Shown in pieces: positions 11,049 to 20,824 of a stretch of 64,000 nt of DNA (position 1 is the stretch's first letter; every line of letters begins with the position of its first letter). A program made the position numbers and the translations under genes. The stretch is from NCBI GenBank assembly GCA_039583875.1, contig CM077157.1, positions 79,794,346 through 79,858,345 of the forward strand. The letters are read 5' to 3'. The stretch comes from Platanthera guangdongensis. Its lineage: Eukaryota > Streptophyta > Magnoliopsida > Asparagales > Orchidaceae. The notes under the pieces are model-generated. The model was not told the DNA's origin, did not search any database, and saw only the letters and a list, made by a program, of their open reading frames with translations.

Positions 11049-11906
11049 TCATGGGTAGAAGCGTTTTAAGTCATCCCCACTCCAAGAATGGTTCAAGGTC
11101 CTACCTTCCACATCCTGGAGATAGTAACCCCCCGCTTTCAACACTCTCTCTACAATATAAGGCCCCTCCCAATTTGGATTGAGCTTTCCCACCGGGGCGG
11201 ACCTCCCTGCCGCATCAACCTTTTTTAGTACTAGGTCTCCTTCCGCGAATTGTTTTATCCTGATATGCTTGTCGAAGTGCTTTGCCATTCGTCGCTTGAT
11301 CTCCTCCTGTCTGATGGCTGCTACGTCTCGCAGCTCCTCTGCCAGGTCTAGCGAGAGGCGCATGCCTTCTTTGTTTTTCATCCTCCACGCCTCGTCTCCA
11401 TCACCTGCAGCCGCAACTCGTGGGGATCGGACCTCGAACTCCACCGGTAGTACCGCCTCGCAACCATGGGAAAGCTTGAAAGGGGTCTCGCCAGTGGCCG
11501 TATTCGGGGTTGTTCTCAGAGCCCATAGGACCGAGGGGAGCTGCTCCACCCAATTCCCTCTCAGATTCTCTACCTTCTTCTTTAGCAGGCTAACGATAAT
11601 CTTGTTTGCTGCCTCCACCTGACCGTTGCTCCTGGGGTGATGGACAGAGGCAAATCTGAGGTCGACGCCCAGCTGAGTGCAGAAGCTGGTGAACTCTTCG
11701 CTAGCAAACTGGGGGCCGTTATCCGTGACTATGGCCTGAGGTAGCCCGTGCCTGCAGATGATCTCCCCCCAGACGAAATTCCTGATGACCTGGGAGGTCA
11801 CCTTTGCTAGCGCCTTGACCTCCAGCCACTTGGAGAAGTAATCTATCATGACCAGGAGGAATCTTCTTTGTCCACTAGCTGGAGGAAAAGGCCCCACCAG
11901 ATCCAT
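11049..11906 (-). CDS. integrase catalytic core and C-terminal domain (element 1)
   Basis: 285 residues. It inserts the cDNA into chromosomes. The DDE catalytic residues are all visible: D in MDLVGPF, D in VTDNGPQF, and E in NGQVEAANK. A conserved W-A-L-R-T-T-P-x-x-x-T-x-x-x-P-F block follows, and then the C-terminal domain with the usual D-L-V-L-K and L-x-P-x-W-E-G-P motifs. The frame itself is intact. It is separated from the upstream zinc-binding half (11925-12617) by one in-frame TGA at 11922-11924, where relatives have Trp. No chromodomain follows, in agreement with the Tat rather than the chromovirus branch. Confidence 0.9.
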   Translation of the reverse strand: MDLVGPFPPASGQRRFLLVMIDYFSKWLEVKALAKVTSQVIRNFVWGEIICRHGLPQAIVTDNGPQFASEEFTSFCTQLGVDLRFASVHHPRSNGQVEAANKIIVSLLKKKVENLRGNWVEQLPSVLWALRTTPNTATGETPFKLSHGCEAVLPVEFEVRSPRVAAAGDGDEAWRMKNKEGMRLSLDLAEELRDVAAIRQEEIKRRMAKHFDKHIRIKQFAEGDLVLKKVDAAGRSAPVGKLNPNWEGPYIVERVLKAGGYYLQDVEGRTLNHSWSGDDLKRFYP

Positions 11907-11924
11907 CCCCCAAATGGCGAAGGG

Positions 11925-12617
11925 TCATGGTGCTGTGATGCCTCGGAGTCTTTGAGCCGGCAAGAGCTGGAGGGGGGCGCAGAGCTGGCACTTCTGGCAC
12001 TTCCTCGCAAATTCTGTCGCGTCCTTTCTCAGGGTGGGCCAGAAGTACCCCTGTCGGACCACCCTTGCTTCCAAAGTCCTTCCTCCGAAATGACTACCAC
12101 ATTCCCCGGAGTGCACCTCCTCCAGAACGTGCCTGGTCTCCTCTTCTGTCACGCATCGAGCCAGGAGACCCGAATGCATCCTCCGGTACAACCCTCCTTC
12201 ATGCATGAGATAGTGGGCCGCCTTATGACGGAAGTTTCTTGCCTCCTTGACCCCCTCAGGGAGGGTTCCTGTCAGAAAGAAAGTGACGAAAGGATCCACC
12301 CACGAGGGCCGCCGATCAACCTCCATTAGCTCCCCTTCTTCGATCGCTGGATGGAATAAATCAGTCAGAGCACCCCCTTCCCAAGGTCCGAACTTAGCCA
12401 ATCGATCGGCAGCAGTGTTCTCTTCTCTGGGGACGTGCTGGATGGAGAACGTCCGGAACCCCCCGATGATCGTCCTAACCTTGGACAAATATTTTACCAG
12501 GGTGGGCTCCCGGGCCTCGAACTCTCCACGTATCTGAGACGCCACCACCAATGAGTCCGTGAAAACCTCCACGTCCTTGATCTCGAGCTCCTTAGCCAAG
12601 CGAAGGCCGGCTATCAC
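11925..12617 (-). pseudogene. archaeal-type RNase H (C-terminal part) and integrase zinc domain (element 1)
   Basis: 230 open residues, part of the polyprotein. The first half is the second RNase H typical of Tat elements: AEYEAVIAGLRLA (Glu just before the start codon shown), VFTDSLVVASQIRGE (Asp), HVPREENTAADRLAKF (Asp). The second half is the HHCC zinc domain of integrase, with a His pair in VLEEVHSGECGSH and C-x2-C in CQKCQ. An in-frame TAA at 12633-12635 cuts it from the N-terminal half of this RNase H, and a TGA at the end cuts it from the integrase core. It is therefore a broken section of pol, not an independent gene. Confidence 0.85.
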
Positions 12618-12632
12618 TGCCTCGTATTCTGC

Positions 12633-13895
12633 TTAGTTGTTGGTTGTGGGGAAATACAAGGCGACTGCTTGTTTTATGATCACTCCCTGAGGACTTGTCA
12701 ATATCACCCCTGCTCCAAGGGAGTGCTTTCCTGAGGCCCTGTCGACCATTATCTTCCATGTTTCTGGCTGCTGCGGCTCCTCGCCCCTGACCTCCGCGAC
12801 ATAGTCTGCCAAGAAGTCGGCCACCACCTGTGCCTTAATGGAGAGCCTTGGTACGAACGAAATATTGAATTCGCTCAACTCGATAGACCACTTGGCCAGC
12901 CTACCCGAGTGCTCTACTCCTTCAAAAATCTTTCGGAGAGGATGGTCCGTCACCACTCTAATCGAATGTGCTTGGAAATATGGCCGGAGCTTCCTGGCTG
13001 AACTACCAAGGCGTATGCCAGCTTTTCTAGGATAGGGTAGCGAAGCTCCGCCTTCCTTAGGATCCTGCTAACATAATAAATGGGCAGCTGTTTTTTTCCC
13101 TCTTCTCTGACTAGGACGGAGCTCACCGCCTCTGCTCCCACTCCTAGGTACAAGGTCAGATCTTCCCCCTCTTTTGGGCTTTGAAGCAGAGGAGCCAGGG
13201 AGAGTTGCTCCTTCAGCTTTTGAAAAGCTCCTTCGCACTCCGCGGTCCATTCAAACCTCTGGCTCCCTCGTAGCACTTTAAAGAAAGGTGAGCACTTCTC
13301 TCCTGACCTGGAGAGGAATCTGCTAAGGTCGGTCAGCTTTCCTGTCAAGCGCTGCACCTCCTTAGCGTTTCGCGGTGATTCCAGCTCCAGAATGGCCTTT
13401 ACTTTATCAGGATTAGGTTCTACCCCCGCCGGGGTCAGAAGGTGCCCAAGGAACTTCCCACGACTGGCCCCGAAAACGCATTTCAAGGGGTTCAACCTCA
13501 TTTTGAACTTCCTCAAGGTGGCGAACGTCTCTTCCAGATCCTGGAGATGCGAGTTCACCCCCTTGCTCTTTACCATGAGATCATCAACGTAGACTTCTAG
13601 GTTCCGACCCCTCTGACCCTGGAAAACTCGATCTATCATCCGTTGGTATGTCGCTCCCGCGTTTTTTTAACCCAAAGGGCATCATGCTATAACTAAAGCA
13701 CCCTTCCCTTGTGATGAAGGAGACGTCCTTGACATCAGGAGGGTGCATCCGGATCTGATGGTAACCTGAAAAAGCATCCAGAAAACTCATAACAGAAAAA
13801 CCAACGGCTGAATCAACCAGCGCGTCGATTCGAGGCAGGGGGTAGCAATCCTTAGGGCACGATTTATTTAATAATGAAAAGTCAATACAAATCCT
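12633..13895 (-). pseudogene. reverse transcriptase and first RNase H (element 1), broken
   Basis: Covers the RT palm and thumb, the first RNase H and the start of the second. Visible motifs are SFLDAFSGYHQI, MMPFGLK, the catalytic VYVDDLMVKS box, FLGHLLTPAGVEPNPDK, ILRKAELRYPILEKLA, and the start of the archaeal-type RNase H around GAGVILTSPQG. There is one frameshift in a run of seven A (minus strand, about 13661-13667), just after the FGLK motif, and a one-base shift near 13001. A TGA at 13896-13898 ends the upstream frame and a TAA at 12633-12635 ends this one. The YVDD active site is unchanged. The homopolymer shift may be a base-calling error. The nonsense codons are less easily explained that way. 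Confidence 0.85.
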
Positions 13896-15914
13896 TCATT
13901 TTCCTCCCCCCTTCTTCACCATTACAACATTGGAGATCCAGCCTGGGTACTGGATCTCTGAGATGAAGCCCGCCTCCAGGAGCTTCTTGACCTCCTCACG
14001 AATGGGCTCCTCCAGCTTAGTGGCGATGGCTCGCATCTTCTGACGTATGGGGCGCGTCCGCGGGTCCAGGTTCAGGCGGTGGCAGGCCACGTCCGCATCA
14101 ATGCCCGGCATGTCCGCCGCGCTCCAGGCGAAGATGTCGACGTTGCTCTGGATGCAGACCCGCATCCGCTCCTGGTCTTCGGGACTCAGGCCCCCGCTGA
14201 TCCGTACCCTTTGTACCTGCCCCTGGCTGGTGCGGACTTCCACCTCTACCACTTCCTCGGCCACCTCCAGCCGCGACTGCTCCCAGCCGTCTCCTGCTTC
14301 TTCTTCCTGCTCCAGCCCTTCCTCTCCTCCTGCTCCCTCAACTTCCATCACCTCGTCCCGCTGCTGCTCAACTTCCATGTCCCTTCGGGCTTCCTCCTCA
14401 GCCCCTTCTTCTCCCTCTTTCTCCTGCATTCTTTTCCGTGGCTCCAACTCCCCGCTCCTCCGGACTTCCTGCACATCTCCTCCCCTCTGCTCCTCAGTCT
14501 CCATTGCCCCCTCCGGGTTCTCCTGTTGCTGCTCGACCCCAACTCCCCCCTGAGCCTCCTGCACACCTCCTCCTTGCTGCTCCTCGGTCTCCTCTCCCCC
14601 GACTTCCTCTTCGGCTCCTTCTCTTGCTTCCTCTGGGCTCACCTCCTTTTCCCCGACAGCTTCTTCTTGCGCCGCCATCTCCTTCTCCAACTCCTCCGCC
14701 TCTGTCATCCAAGATACGGTGTTAACCGCTGTAATGTAGCACTGCCTTGCTACTTTTGGATCTCCCCTGACCCTGACCTGCACCCCTCCATTGTTAAACT
14801 TGAGACATTGATGAAAAGAGGAGGGGACGCAGCGAAAGGCGCTGATGAGGGGACGTCCAAAGATGGCGTTGTAGCTGCTCGGGGCATCTACAATCACGAA
14901 CCGGCAGTTCCGTGATACGCCCCCCAACCTTACGTGCAGCCCTACTCCCCCTTCCACTTCTTTCCTCTCCCCGGAGAATCCGAACAACGGTCCATCCGAG
15001 GCCAAAACCCTCTTGGCTTCCACCTGCATCTCATCGAAGGCCTTCTTAAAAATCACATTTACGGAGCTCCCGTTATCCACTAGGATCTTGGAGACCGAAA
15101 AGTTTTCCACCGCCGTCTGGATCACCAAGGCGTCGCAGAATGGGTACTCGTACTCCGGCATATCCTCTGAAGAGAAGGTAATTTTTTCTAGTGGGGGTGG
15201 GGTCTGGGAGGTTGAGGCTACCCCCTTTCGGAACATGGTCTGGAAACTCCCCTTTCGGGTGGCCTCGATCCCAATCCCCACATGTATAGCCCCGATACCC
15301 CCCCGGGTTCCTACATCCACCCTGTCCTCGCACCTGTCTTCCGCCTCCCCTTGCTGCATTTCCTCGATCCTCACCGGCGGATCCTGTCTCCTCAAACCTC
15401 TGGCCTCTCTCATCTCCAAGAATTCTAGACACGTGGATGTAGCGTGACCTCTCTCCTGATGGAAGTCGCAGAAAGGCAACGCCACCCCACCCCTTCTCCC
15501 TTCTCCTCTTCCTCTTCTTCCTCCTCCTCGAGCTCCTCTTCCTCGTCCGATCCCCATTGCCTCCTGCTGATGCTGAAAACGATCCCTCACCCCCTGTCTC
15601 CATGCTGGTTGATCGAACCTCCTTGGCTCCCGGAAGTTATCTCTTCCCCGGAAGCCTCCTCCTAACTCCTGGGGGTGACCCTCCTGAGGCCTCCAACCTA
15701 TCCGGTTGTTCGGCTCTCGGGCCCCCCGGTGATTCTGCCCCTGTTGCCCCTGGCCCCGGGGTTCCTCCCTCCTTCTTTCTTCTCTCTGCTCCCTCTGCTC
15801 CTTCTGCTTCCCTGCTCCTGGTTCCTTTGCGTCATCCTCCGCCAACCTGGCTAACCTCCTTGCAAACGCCGGATTGGCCCTCTCGAAATCCGTCTCCTTT
15901 GCCGCCCTCTCCAT
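13896..15914 (-). CDS. gag C-terminal part, protease and RT start (element 1)
   Basis: 672 residues continuing the gag frame after a one-base shift near 15936-15942. In order: end of the capsid region (MERAAKETDFERANPAF), a very basic Arg/Gln/Gly-rich linker, and a zinc-knuckle variant CDFHQERGHATSTC (C-x2-H-x4-H-x4-C, the form usual in Tat gags). Then come the aspartic protease core ILVDNGSSVNVIF with the later AIFGRPLISAF, a long Glu/Gln-rich spacer (about residues 400-560), and the fingers of RT (KKLLEAGFISEIQYPGWISN). It ends at TGA 13896-13898, where relatives have a Trp codon. The acidic spacer is unusually long and repetitive. Confidence 0.85.
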   Translation of the reverse strand: MERAAKETDFERANPAFARRLARLAEDDAKEPGAGKQKEQREQREERRREEPRGQGQQGQNHRGAREPNNRIGWRPQEGHPQELGGGFRGRDNFREPRRFDQPAWRQGVRDRFQHQQEAMGIGRGRGARGGGRRGRGEGRRGGVALPFCDFHQERGHATSTCLEFLEMREARGLRRQDPPVRIEEMQQGEAEDRCEDRVDVGTRGGIGAIHVGIGIEATRKGSFQTMFRKGVASTSQTPPPLEKITFSSEDMPEYEYPFCDALVIQTAVENFSVSKILVDNGSSVNVIFKKAFDEMQVEAKRVLASDGPLFGFSGERKEVEGGVGLHVRLGGVSRNCRFVIVDAPSSYNAIFGRPLISAFRCVPSSFHQCLKFNNGGVQVRVRGDPKVARQCYITAVNTVSWMTEAEELEKEMAAQEEAVGEKEVSPEEAREGAEEEVGGEETEEQQGGGVQEAQGGVGVEQQQENPEGAMETEEQRGGDVQEVRRSGELEPRKRMQEKEGEEGAEEEARRDMEVEQQRDEVMEVEGAGGEEGLEQEEEAGDGWEQSRLEVAEEVVEVEVRTSQGQVQRVRISGGLSPEDQERMRVCIQSNVDIFAWSAADMPGIDADVACHRLNLDPRTRPIRQKMRAIATKLEEPIREEVKKLLEAGFISEIQYPGWISNVVMVKKGGGK

Positions 15915-16813
15915 AAGCTCCTCAAAAGAGAGGGGGGCACCCTTTTCAACTCCATGCTGAAGAAGCCTGGCCTCAGTCCCAGGGTGAATGCAAGCATCAG
16001 CGTATACCCAGGGACCTCCTGGACCTGGAGGATCTCCTCCTGAAACCGATCTACGTAGTGTCCCAACGTTTCATCCTGGCTCTGCCTTACCGAGAACAAG
16101 CACTCCGCCTCCTTCTTACGCTTCTTCGATGTTGAAAACCTCAATAAGAAACCCCTCCGCAGATCCTCGAAACAATAAATCGACCTTGTCGGTAACTGAT
16201 GGAACCAGTCTCGCGCCTTCTCCTTCAAGGTGATGGCAAACAGACGACACTTAAACGCATCCGTCATTTGTCTTATCGAAACCACATCTTCAAACCACTG
16301 CACATGTTGTACAGGATCATCCTTCCCCGAGTAGTAGGACATGTCGGGCTCCTGGAACCCTTCCGGCACCGGAGCCGAGATGACGAGTTCACTGAACGGG
16401 CTCTCGCCGATTGCTTGCCGAGAGGGCACGTCTCGCGGCCTCGGCTGGCTGGCCCGATCTGCGAGACCGTGCCCAGGGAAGAGCTCTCGCACAGCTGCCT
16501 CCTTCTCGTCGTCTTCTGCTGGGATCTCCTTCCCGGGACGCTGGCCTGGGAAGAGCTCTCGCGCCGCCACGTCCCTCTCGCCAGCCTCCGTGGGGACCTC
16601 CTTCCCCGGGCGCTGACCAGGAGCGTTCTCGCCTAAAAGCGGGACCACCTCGATCGGGACCTGAGGTGTCGCCCACTCGCTCCTTGCCGAGAAGGCCAAG
16701 CTTATGGTTTGCATGACCTCTCGCCTGAAGTCCTCCAGCATTGTCCTCGTCGCCTCTTCTACCTGGGAGGGGGAACCTCCAGAACCAGATTCTTCTCCTT
16801 CACCTCCTGTCAT
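15851..16813 (-). pseudogene. gag N-terminal and capsid part (element 1)
   Basis: 320 residues from ATG at 16813, only 37 bases after the PBS. The capsid region is clear: FSELVISAPVPEGFQEPDMS, YSGKDDPVQHVQWFEDVV, MTDAFKCRLFAITLKEKARD and HYVDRFQEEILQVQEV. Element 2 carries the same blocks. The last 30 or so residues are out of frame because of a one-base loss in a run of C/G at about 15936-15942, where the neighbouring frame (ending at 13896) takes over. Read as one protein, gag would assemble the virus-like particle that packages the element RNA. Confidence 0.85.
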
Positions 16814-16849
16814 AGGACCAAACTCAAACTTTTCTTGAACCGGCTACTT

Positions 16850-16866
16850 CCACGCTCACCGCACCA
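16850..16866 (-). other. primer-binding site of element 1
   Basis: Minus strand TGGTGCGGTGAGCGTGG, four bases after the 5' LTR. Element 2 has the same sequence with one change (35779-35795). I could not assign the tRNA, whose 3' end would read GCTCACCGCACCA. Confidence 0.8.
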
Positions 16867-16870
16867 GAAC

Positions 16871-17639
16871 TGTTGAAGCCAAAATTTGACTCCGACAAAT
16901 GTTCACAAAATAGGGGCGTAGCCAACACCTACTTGGCACAAGCTCCGACCTCCGACTGGTCGTGAAGGACTAAGAAAAACTGGCCCAAAGCCGCAGCAGG
17001 GAGGTCCCACCGCTTACCCGAAAGGTCACAGAGAGCTTCCCCTCCAAAGCCAAAAGCTGGGCTTGGAGTTCCTCAGAAGACTGCCGAATCAATCCTCTTA
17101 AGAGTCTGGAAAAAGTCCCTTCTGAAGAACCCTTATGGGCTTATTTATAGATTTCAGAACCTGAACTGCCAATAACAAAACTGTACTGATCTGAAATTAC
17201 CGGGGTACCCTTGGCTAGGTCTGCCAACAGCCAAACTCCGCTGTTCTGAGGGGCTATATGCAGTCCACCAAGGGTAAGAGGGTAAAAATACCCAGGGTAA
17301 AAGAGTAAAAACCTCTGTTTGACAGAGAAAAATAATATATAATACAAAAAGACCTCTTCTCGCCCTGGCGAGTGGAAAGGCACCTGCCGGCGAGAGGGAC
17401 CCACCGCCCGTCTCGCCAGCGCCTCTCGCCCTGCACTGCGAAACCTCCTTGCTGATGGAGACTCTCTCGCCCTAGGAGGTCCTCTCGCTTCTGGAGGCCC
17501 TCTCGCCTCTGGATGGGGGTATTTTGCCCATTGGAGAGTCCATCGTCTCGCCTCTTGCGAGTGGGCCCCCCCCTGGCCCCATCTGCCCATCTCGACCTAT
17601 TTGCTTCTTGAGGGCTCTTTACGAGCCCGAGGTTGTACA
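16871..17639 (-). repeat. 5' LTR of element 1
   Basis: 769 bp. The minus strand starts TGTACAACCTCGGGCTCG and ends GGCTTCAACA. A TATAAATA promoter box lies at 17142-17149 (minus), with about 270 bases of leader to the LTR end. It is followed on the plus strand by the GATGC duplication. Confidence 0.95.
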
Positions 17640-17644
17640 GATGC
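17640..17644. repeat. target-site duplication of element 1, right copy
   Basis: GATGC, identical to 2962-2966. Confidence 0.95.
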
Positions 17645-17936
17645 GAATAATGGTTATTCACCAATCATACAAGAGTTACATGATGATGCAATTGACAAAA
17701 GTTGTCTACCTAAATATCCACGATATGGGTGATCAGCCAAAGATAAACTCATGATTCAGGTGAAATAGGGATCTTGTCCCATTAGAGAGTCACTCGCTTA
17801 AACTCACCGAATTAATATTGAGGGTTATTAAGTTAAAGAAAATAATGAGAAAATTTTAATAAAAATCGTTAATAAAATAAAATGAATTTCGAAATATAAT
17901 ACTAATATAAATTTGCATACTTTTGTAGAATATTCA
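17645..17936. other. AT-rich flank, nothing recognised
   Basis: AT-rich sequence that was continuous with the DNA left of 2962 before element 1 inserted. It probably contains the leader of the following Copia remnant. No frame or motif was found. Confidence 0.4.
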
Positions 17937-18598
17937 TGACAAGTAATACACATCACAATTTATCCTTGCAATCGGTCCTTCATAAGGACAAACTCAATGG
18001 GACAAATTTCCAAGATTGGTACAAGATTTTGAAGATTGTCCTCAAACATGAGTTTAAGCTCTATGCCTTATAGGAATATCCCCTGAAGAGCCATTCAGAT
18101 CGGCAACTCGTGCAGATAAAGATGCTTAGAAAAAGTATCAGGATAACTCCTTGGACGTCTAGTGCCGCATGCTCGCAACCATCAACTCTGAGCCTCAGAA
18201 GCAATATGAGATCATATATGGTTACAAGATAGTCGAGCACCTCAAGAAAATATTTCAGGTGCAAGCTCGACGAGAGAGGTAAGGCGTGTTAAGGGTGTTG
18301 GTTCAGTGTAAGATGGGTGTTCATGACCGAATGAGGGTTCACGTACTCAAAATGATTGGGTATATTAAGATTTGAGAACCAACAAAGACTGGGTTTTCAA
18401 TTGGATCAATAGTTATCCACTGACTTGATCATGCAATCATTGTCAAAAAGTTAAGAGAAATTTGTCTTGAATTACAAAATGAATGAAATTGACAAATCGC
18501 TACCCGGGCTCATGTTGAGAACTGTCAAAATCAACTTTAAGAAGGTCAAGTCTACTATCTCCATACTGATGTTGTATAAAGGTAAGGGCAAGACTAAG
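17937..18598 (+). pseudogene. Ty1/Copia gag remnant
   Basis: Starts with a usable ATG (17937). It reads like the N-terminus of a Copia gag for about 40 codons (LNGTNFQDWYKILKIVLKHE), then runs into stops and frameshifts. The part at 18430-18598 is clearly related at DNA level to the gag of the second Copia (30770-30975), including the block encoding NEIDKSLPGL and a Lys-rich stretch. It breaks off at the edge of the chromovirus LTR at about 18600. It is a decayed fragment, and no protease or later domain is attached. Confidence 0.65.
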
Positions 18599-18606
18599 AG
18601 CTCATT

Positions 18607-19535
18607 TGTTTAACTTTTCGCTCCGTTTCGTTTTCCTAAAACGCACCGCCCGGCTAATTACCATTTGTTTTTCTGCCTCGCGTTTCGATCAGCCCTTCGT
18701 TTCTCCCGGCTCAAAATATCGCGAGACGAAACCCTCGCCAAGAGCTCCGGTTTATCATGTTTGGATTAAAAAAAAGCGAAGCGGCGCTAGGGCAGTCTCG
18801 CGACCTCCTCCGACGTCTCTCCCGGTCGCCGCGAGGAGCAGATCTTCCCGCCACATCTTCTCTGGCTGCGCATACGCCTTGTCTTCTCCGACGGCACCGT
18901 CTCTCTTGTTCGCGACGGAAGTCCATCAGACGACTTGTCTTCTCCGACGGCAGGTACAACTCTTATCTGCCATTTCCCATGCTTTGCATCTTCTCTCCCA
19001 TTCAAAATCTTCTGCAAATAATTTTTATTATCCTTGAAACAGAATCCTGATCCCTGCAACAGCTCGAAACCCCTAATCTGCATCTTCCCCGTTCAGATCT
19101 GCAGTAACCAATTCTGCAGCAATGACTGATCCCTAAAACAGCAGGTACAACAGTTATTCCCCAGCTATTATTGATTTACAAATGTCAATGAATGTGTTGT
19201 AATGTATGTGTGTGTATGTGTATGTGATAGGAAGAAGGTGGGAGAGAGAGAGAGAAAGAGAGAGAGCTAAGAGGGGAAACTGGGGTTTGAGAGGAGCAAG
19301 GAGAAGAATACCTGATAATCTTGCATAACCATCCAAGAGGGGGTCCGGGTATGTTTACACCCGGACCAAGGCCGGCCCCAATGAGGGCTGAACCGGTTGG
19401 GTTCAGCCCCCCCGAGCAACCATCTAGATAGTGGGGGCTGAACCGGTTGGTTCAGCCCCGTTGTTGCCCTCAGACCCTTTGCTTCGTCGTGTGTACTGAC
19501 ACACAAATAAGCGGGCGTCATCCGGAGGCGTAACA
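18607..19535 (-). repeat. 3' LTR of the 18.6-23.1 kb chromovirus
   Basis: The minus strand starts TGTTACGCCTCCGG directly after a purine-rich tract (GTGGGGCAGAAAA) and runs about 929 bp to a possible ...GTTAAACA end. The right boundary is good. The left boundary is inferred from where Copia homology stops and a TG begins. It contains a GA-repeat at 19244-19267. The 18606-19040 part has GC-rich blocks with open frames but no recognisable protein. Confidence 0.55.
19389..19466. repeat. paired palindromes in chromovirus LTR
   Basis: Two copies of a palindrome of the form GGCTGAACCGGTT-G-GGTTCAGCC, about 50 bases apart, within the U3 part of the LTR. Confidence 0.8.
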
Positions 19536-19641
19536 TTTTCTGCCCCACAAGAACCAGCTTGTCCTCAAGGTGGTAGTCAAGGTACAGCTATCGAAACTCC
19601 ATCAGATCCACCCAAGTGTTGTGCGTTGCAGCCATATGTTG

Positions 19642-19830
19642 TCATTTAACCAATACTTTGGGACGGTACTCGGTCCCACGACGCTTCCACTTGAGAAATA
19701 GGACCTCCTCAGGTAACAGTCGTAGTTCGCCCGCAGATGTAACCTCAGGCAGAAGAGGACTCGCCTGAACGGAGGTGCCAATCTTCTTCTTCAGCAGGGA
19801 AACATGAATGGTCGTATGAATCCGCGACAC
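19642..19830 (-). pseudogene. chromodomain-like C-terminal tail
   Basis: 62 residues with [10 protein letters not shown], then [15 protein letters not shown] and a final EYRPKVLVK. This is the order seen at the end of chromovirus integrases (FHVSLLKK ... LPE ... K-R-R/G ... V-L-V-K-W). In full-length elements this segment continues from integrase, but here stops and shifts at 19831-19972 separate them. The domain is thought to steer insertion towards marked chromatin. Confidence 0.65.
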
Positions 19831-19972
19831 CTCGGGTAGTGCTAACGTGTAAGCGACCGGGCCAACCCGGCGAACAATCCGAAAGGGCCCATACTAACGG
19901 GGGGCCAACTTGTGATTCATCTACTGGGCGACAGACAATTGCCTGTAGGGACGGAGCTTTAGAAAGACCTCA

Positions 19973-20704
19973 TCATCCACCTGGAACTCTCGGTCTGGGC
20001 GACGTTTGTCTGTTTGTGCCTGCGATCTTGTGATGCCCGCAGATTCTCCCGTAAAGTAGCAATAGTACGATCACGATCTTGGAGTGCTCGATCAGCGGCG
20101 GGAAGCGTCGTGCTACCCGGCTCATAGCTGTCAAGGAGGGCGGTGGCCAGCCATATACGACCTCGAACGGGGTCATTTTGCTGGCGGAGTGGTAGGACGT
20201 GTTGTAACAGTACTCGTCACAATGTAACCAACCTGGCCAAGTACGCGGTTCATCCATGACAAAGCAACGCAAGTATGTCTCTAGCCCCCGATTAAGAACC
20301 TCCGTCTGGCCATCCGTCTGCGGATGGTGAGCTGCCCTGAACCGTAATGACATGCCCTGTAAACGGAAGAGTTCCCTCCAGAATGTTCCCACAAAGGTCA
20401 GATCCCGATCCGAAATGATCGCTCGTGGTATCCCATGCAACCTGACAATCTCCCGAGCAAAGGTAGCTGCAACCGATGTGTCGGTGTACGGATGGCTCAG
20501 GGCGATGAAGTGCCCGTACTTGGATAGCTTGTCGACGACCACCAAAATAACGGATTTGCCCTGCGACTTGGGCAACCCATCGATGAAATCCATGGAAACG
20601 GTATCCCAGACCTGATGAGGGATCTCCAACAGTGTAAGCAATCCGGCTGGGGAGGTCGTCTCGTACTTCTGGTGCTGACATATGTCACACTGTCGTACAA
20701 ACAA
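19973..20704 (-). pseudogene. integrase core of chromovirus
   Basis: 243 open residues. The zinc-domain end (CDICQHQK) is followed by the catalytic core: D in MDFIDGLPKS, D in ISDRDLTF, and E in TDGQTEVLNR. Then W-x-x-x-L-x-x-x-E-Y-C-Y-N-T-S-Y-H and PFEVVYG. The last 35 or so residues are out of frame. The DDE triad is complete, but the reading frame to the chromodomain is lost. Confidence 0.85.
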
Positions 20705-20824
20705 CTGAATGTCACACTACATACCCTTCCAGAAGACGTTTGCCCGTGTCCGCTGAAGGGTGTGGAGGAGACCGGCATGGCCACCTATCGGCGAGGAATG
20801 GAACTCATGCATCATAACTGTCCG

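Larger units (their letters stand above)
2967..17639 (-). mobile_element. element 1: 14.7 kb Tat-type Ty3/Gypsy retrotransposon
   Basis: Complete element bounded by two LTRs of about 770 bp with TG...CA ends and perfect GATGC target-site duplications. Transcription runs on the minus strand. In order it has 5' LTR (16871-17639), PBS, gag, protease, RT, RNase H, a second archaeal-type RNase H, integrase, a 3.1 kb repeat array, two genes on the opposite strand, PPT and 3' LTR (2967-3737). Dual RNase H and extra ORFs after integrase are established marks of the Tat lineage. By eye the LTRs differ at about seven bases plus a C-run length change, so insertion is recent. gag-pol carries at least three frameshifts and three nonsense codons, so this copy should not move without help. 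Three frameshifts were seen, and two of them lie in homopolymers and could be sequencing errors. Confidence 0.95.

Noticed and set aside
14047..14915. Leu/Pro/Ser-rich plus-strand frames opposite the gag-protease of element 1 (also 15444-15916)
   Set aside because: Shadows of the Glu/Gln/Arg-rich coding strand. No independent start signal or domain.
18606..19040. Plus-strand frame considered as a host gene exon
   Set aside because: Lies within the proposed chromovirus LTR, has no recognisable domain, and the opposite strand is equally open.
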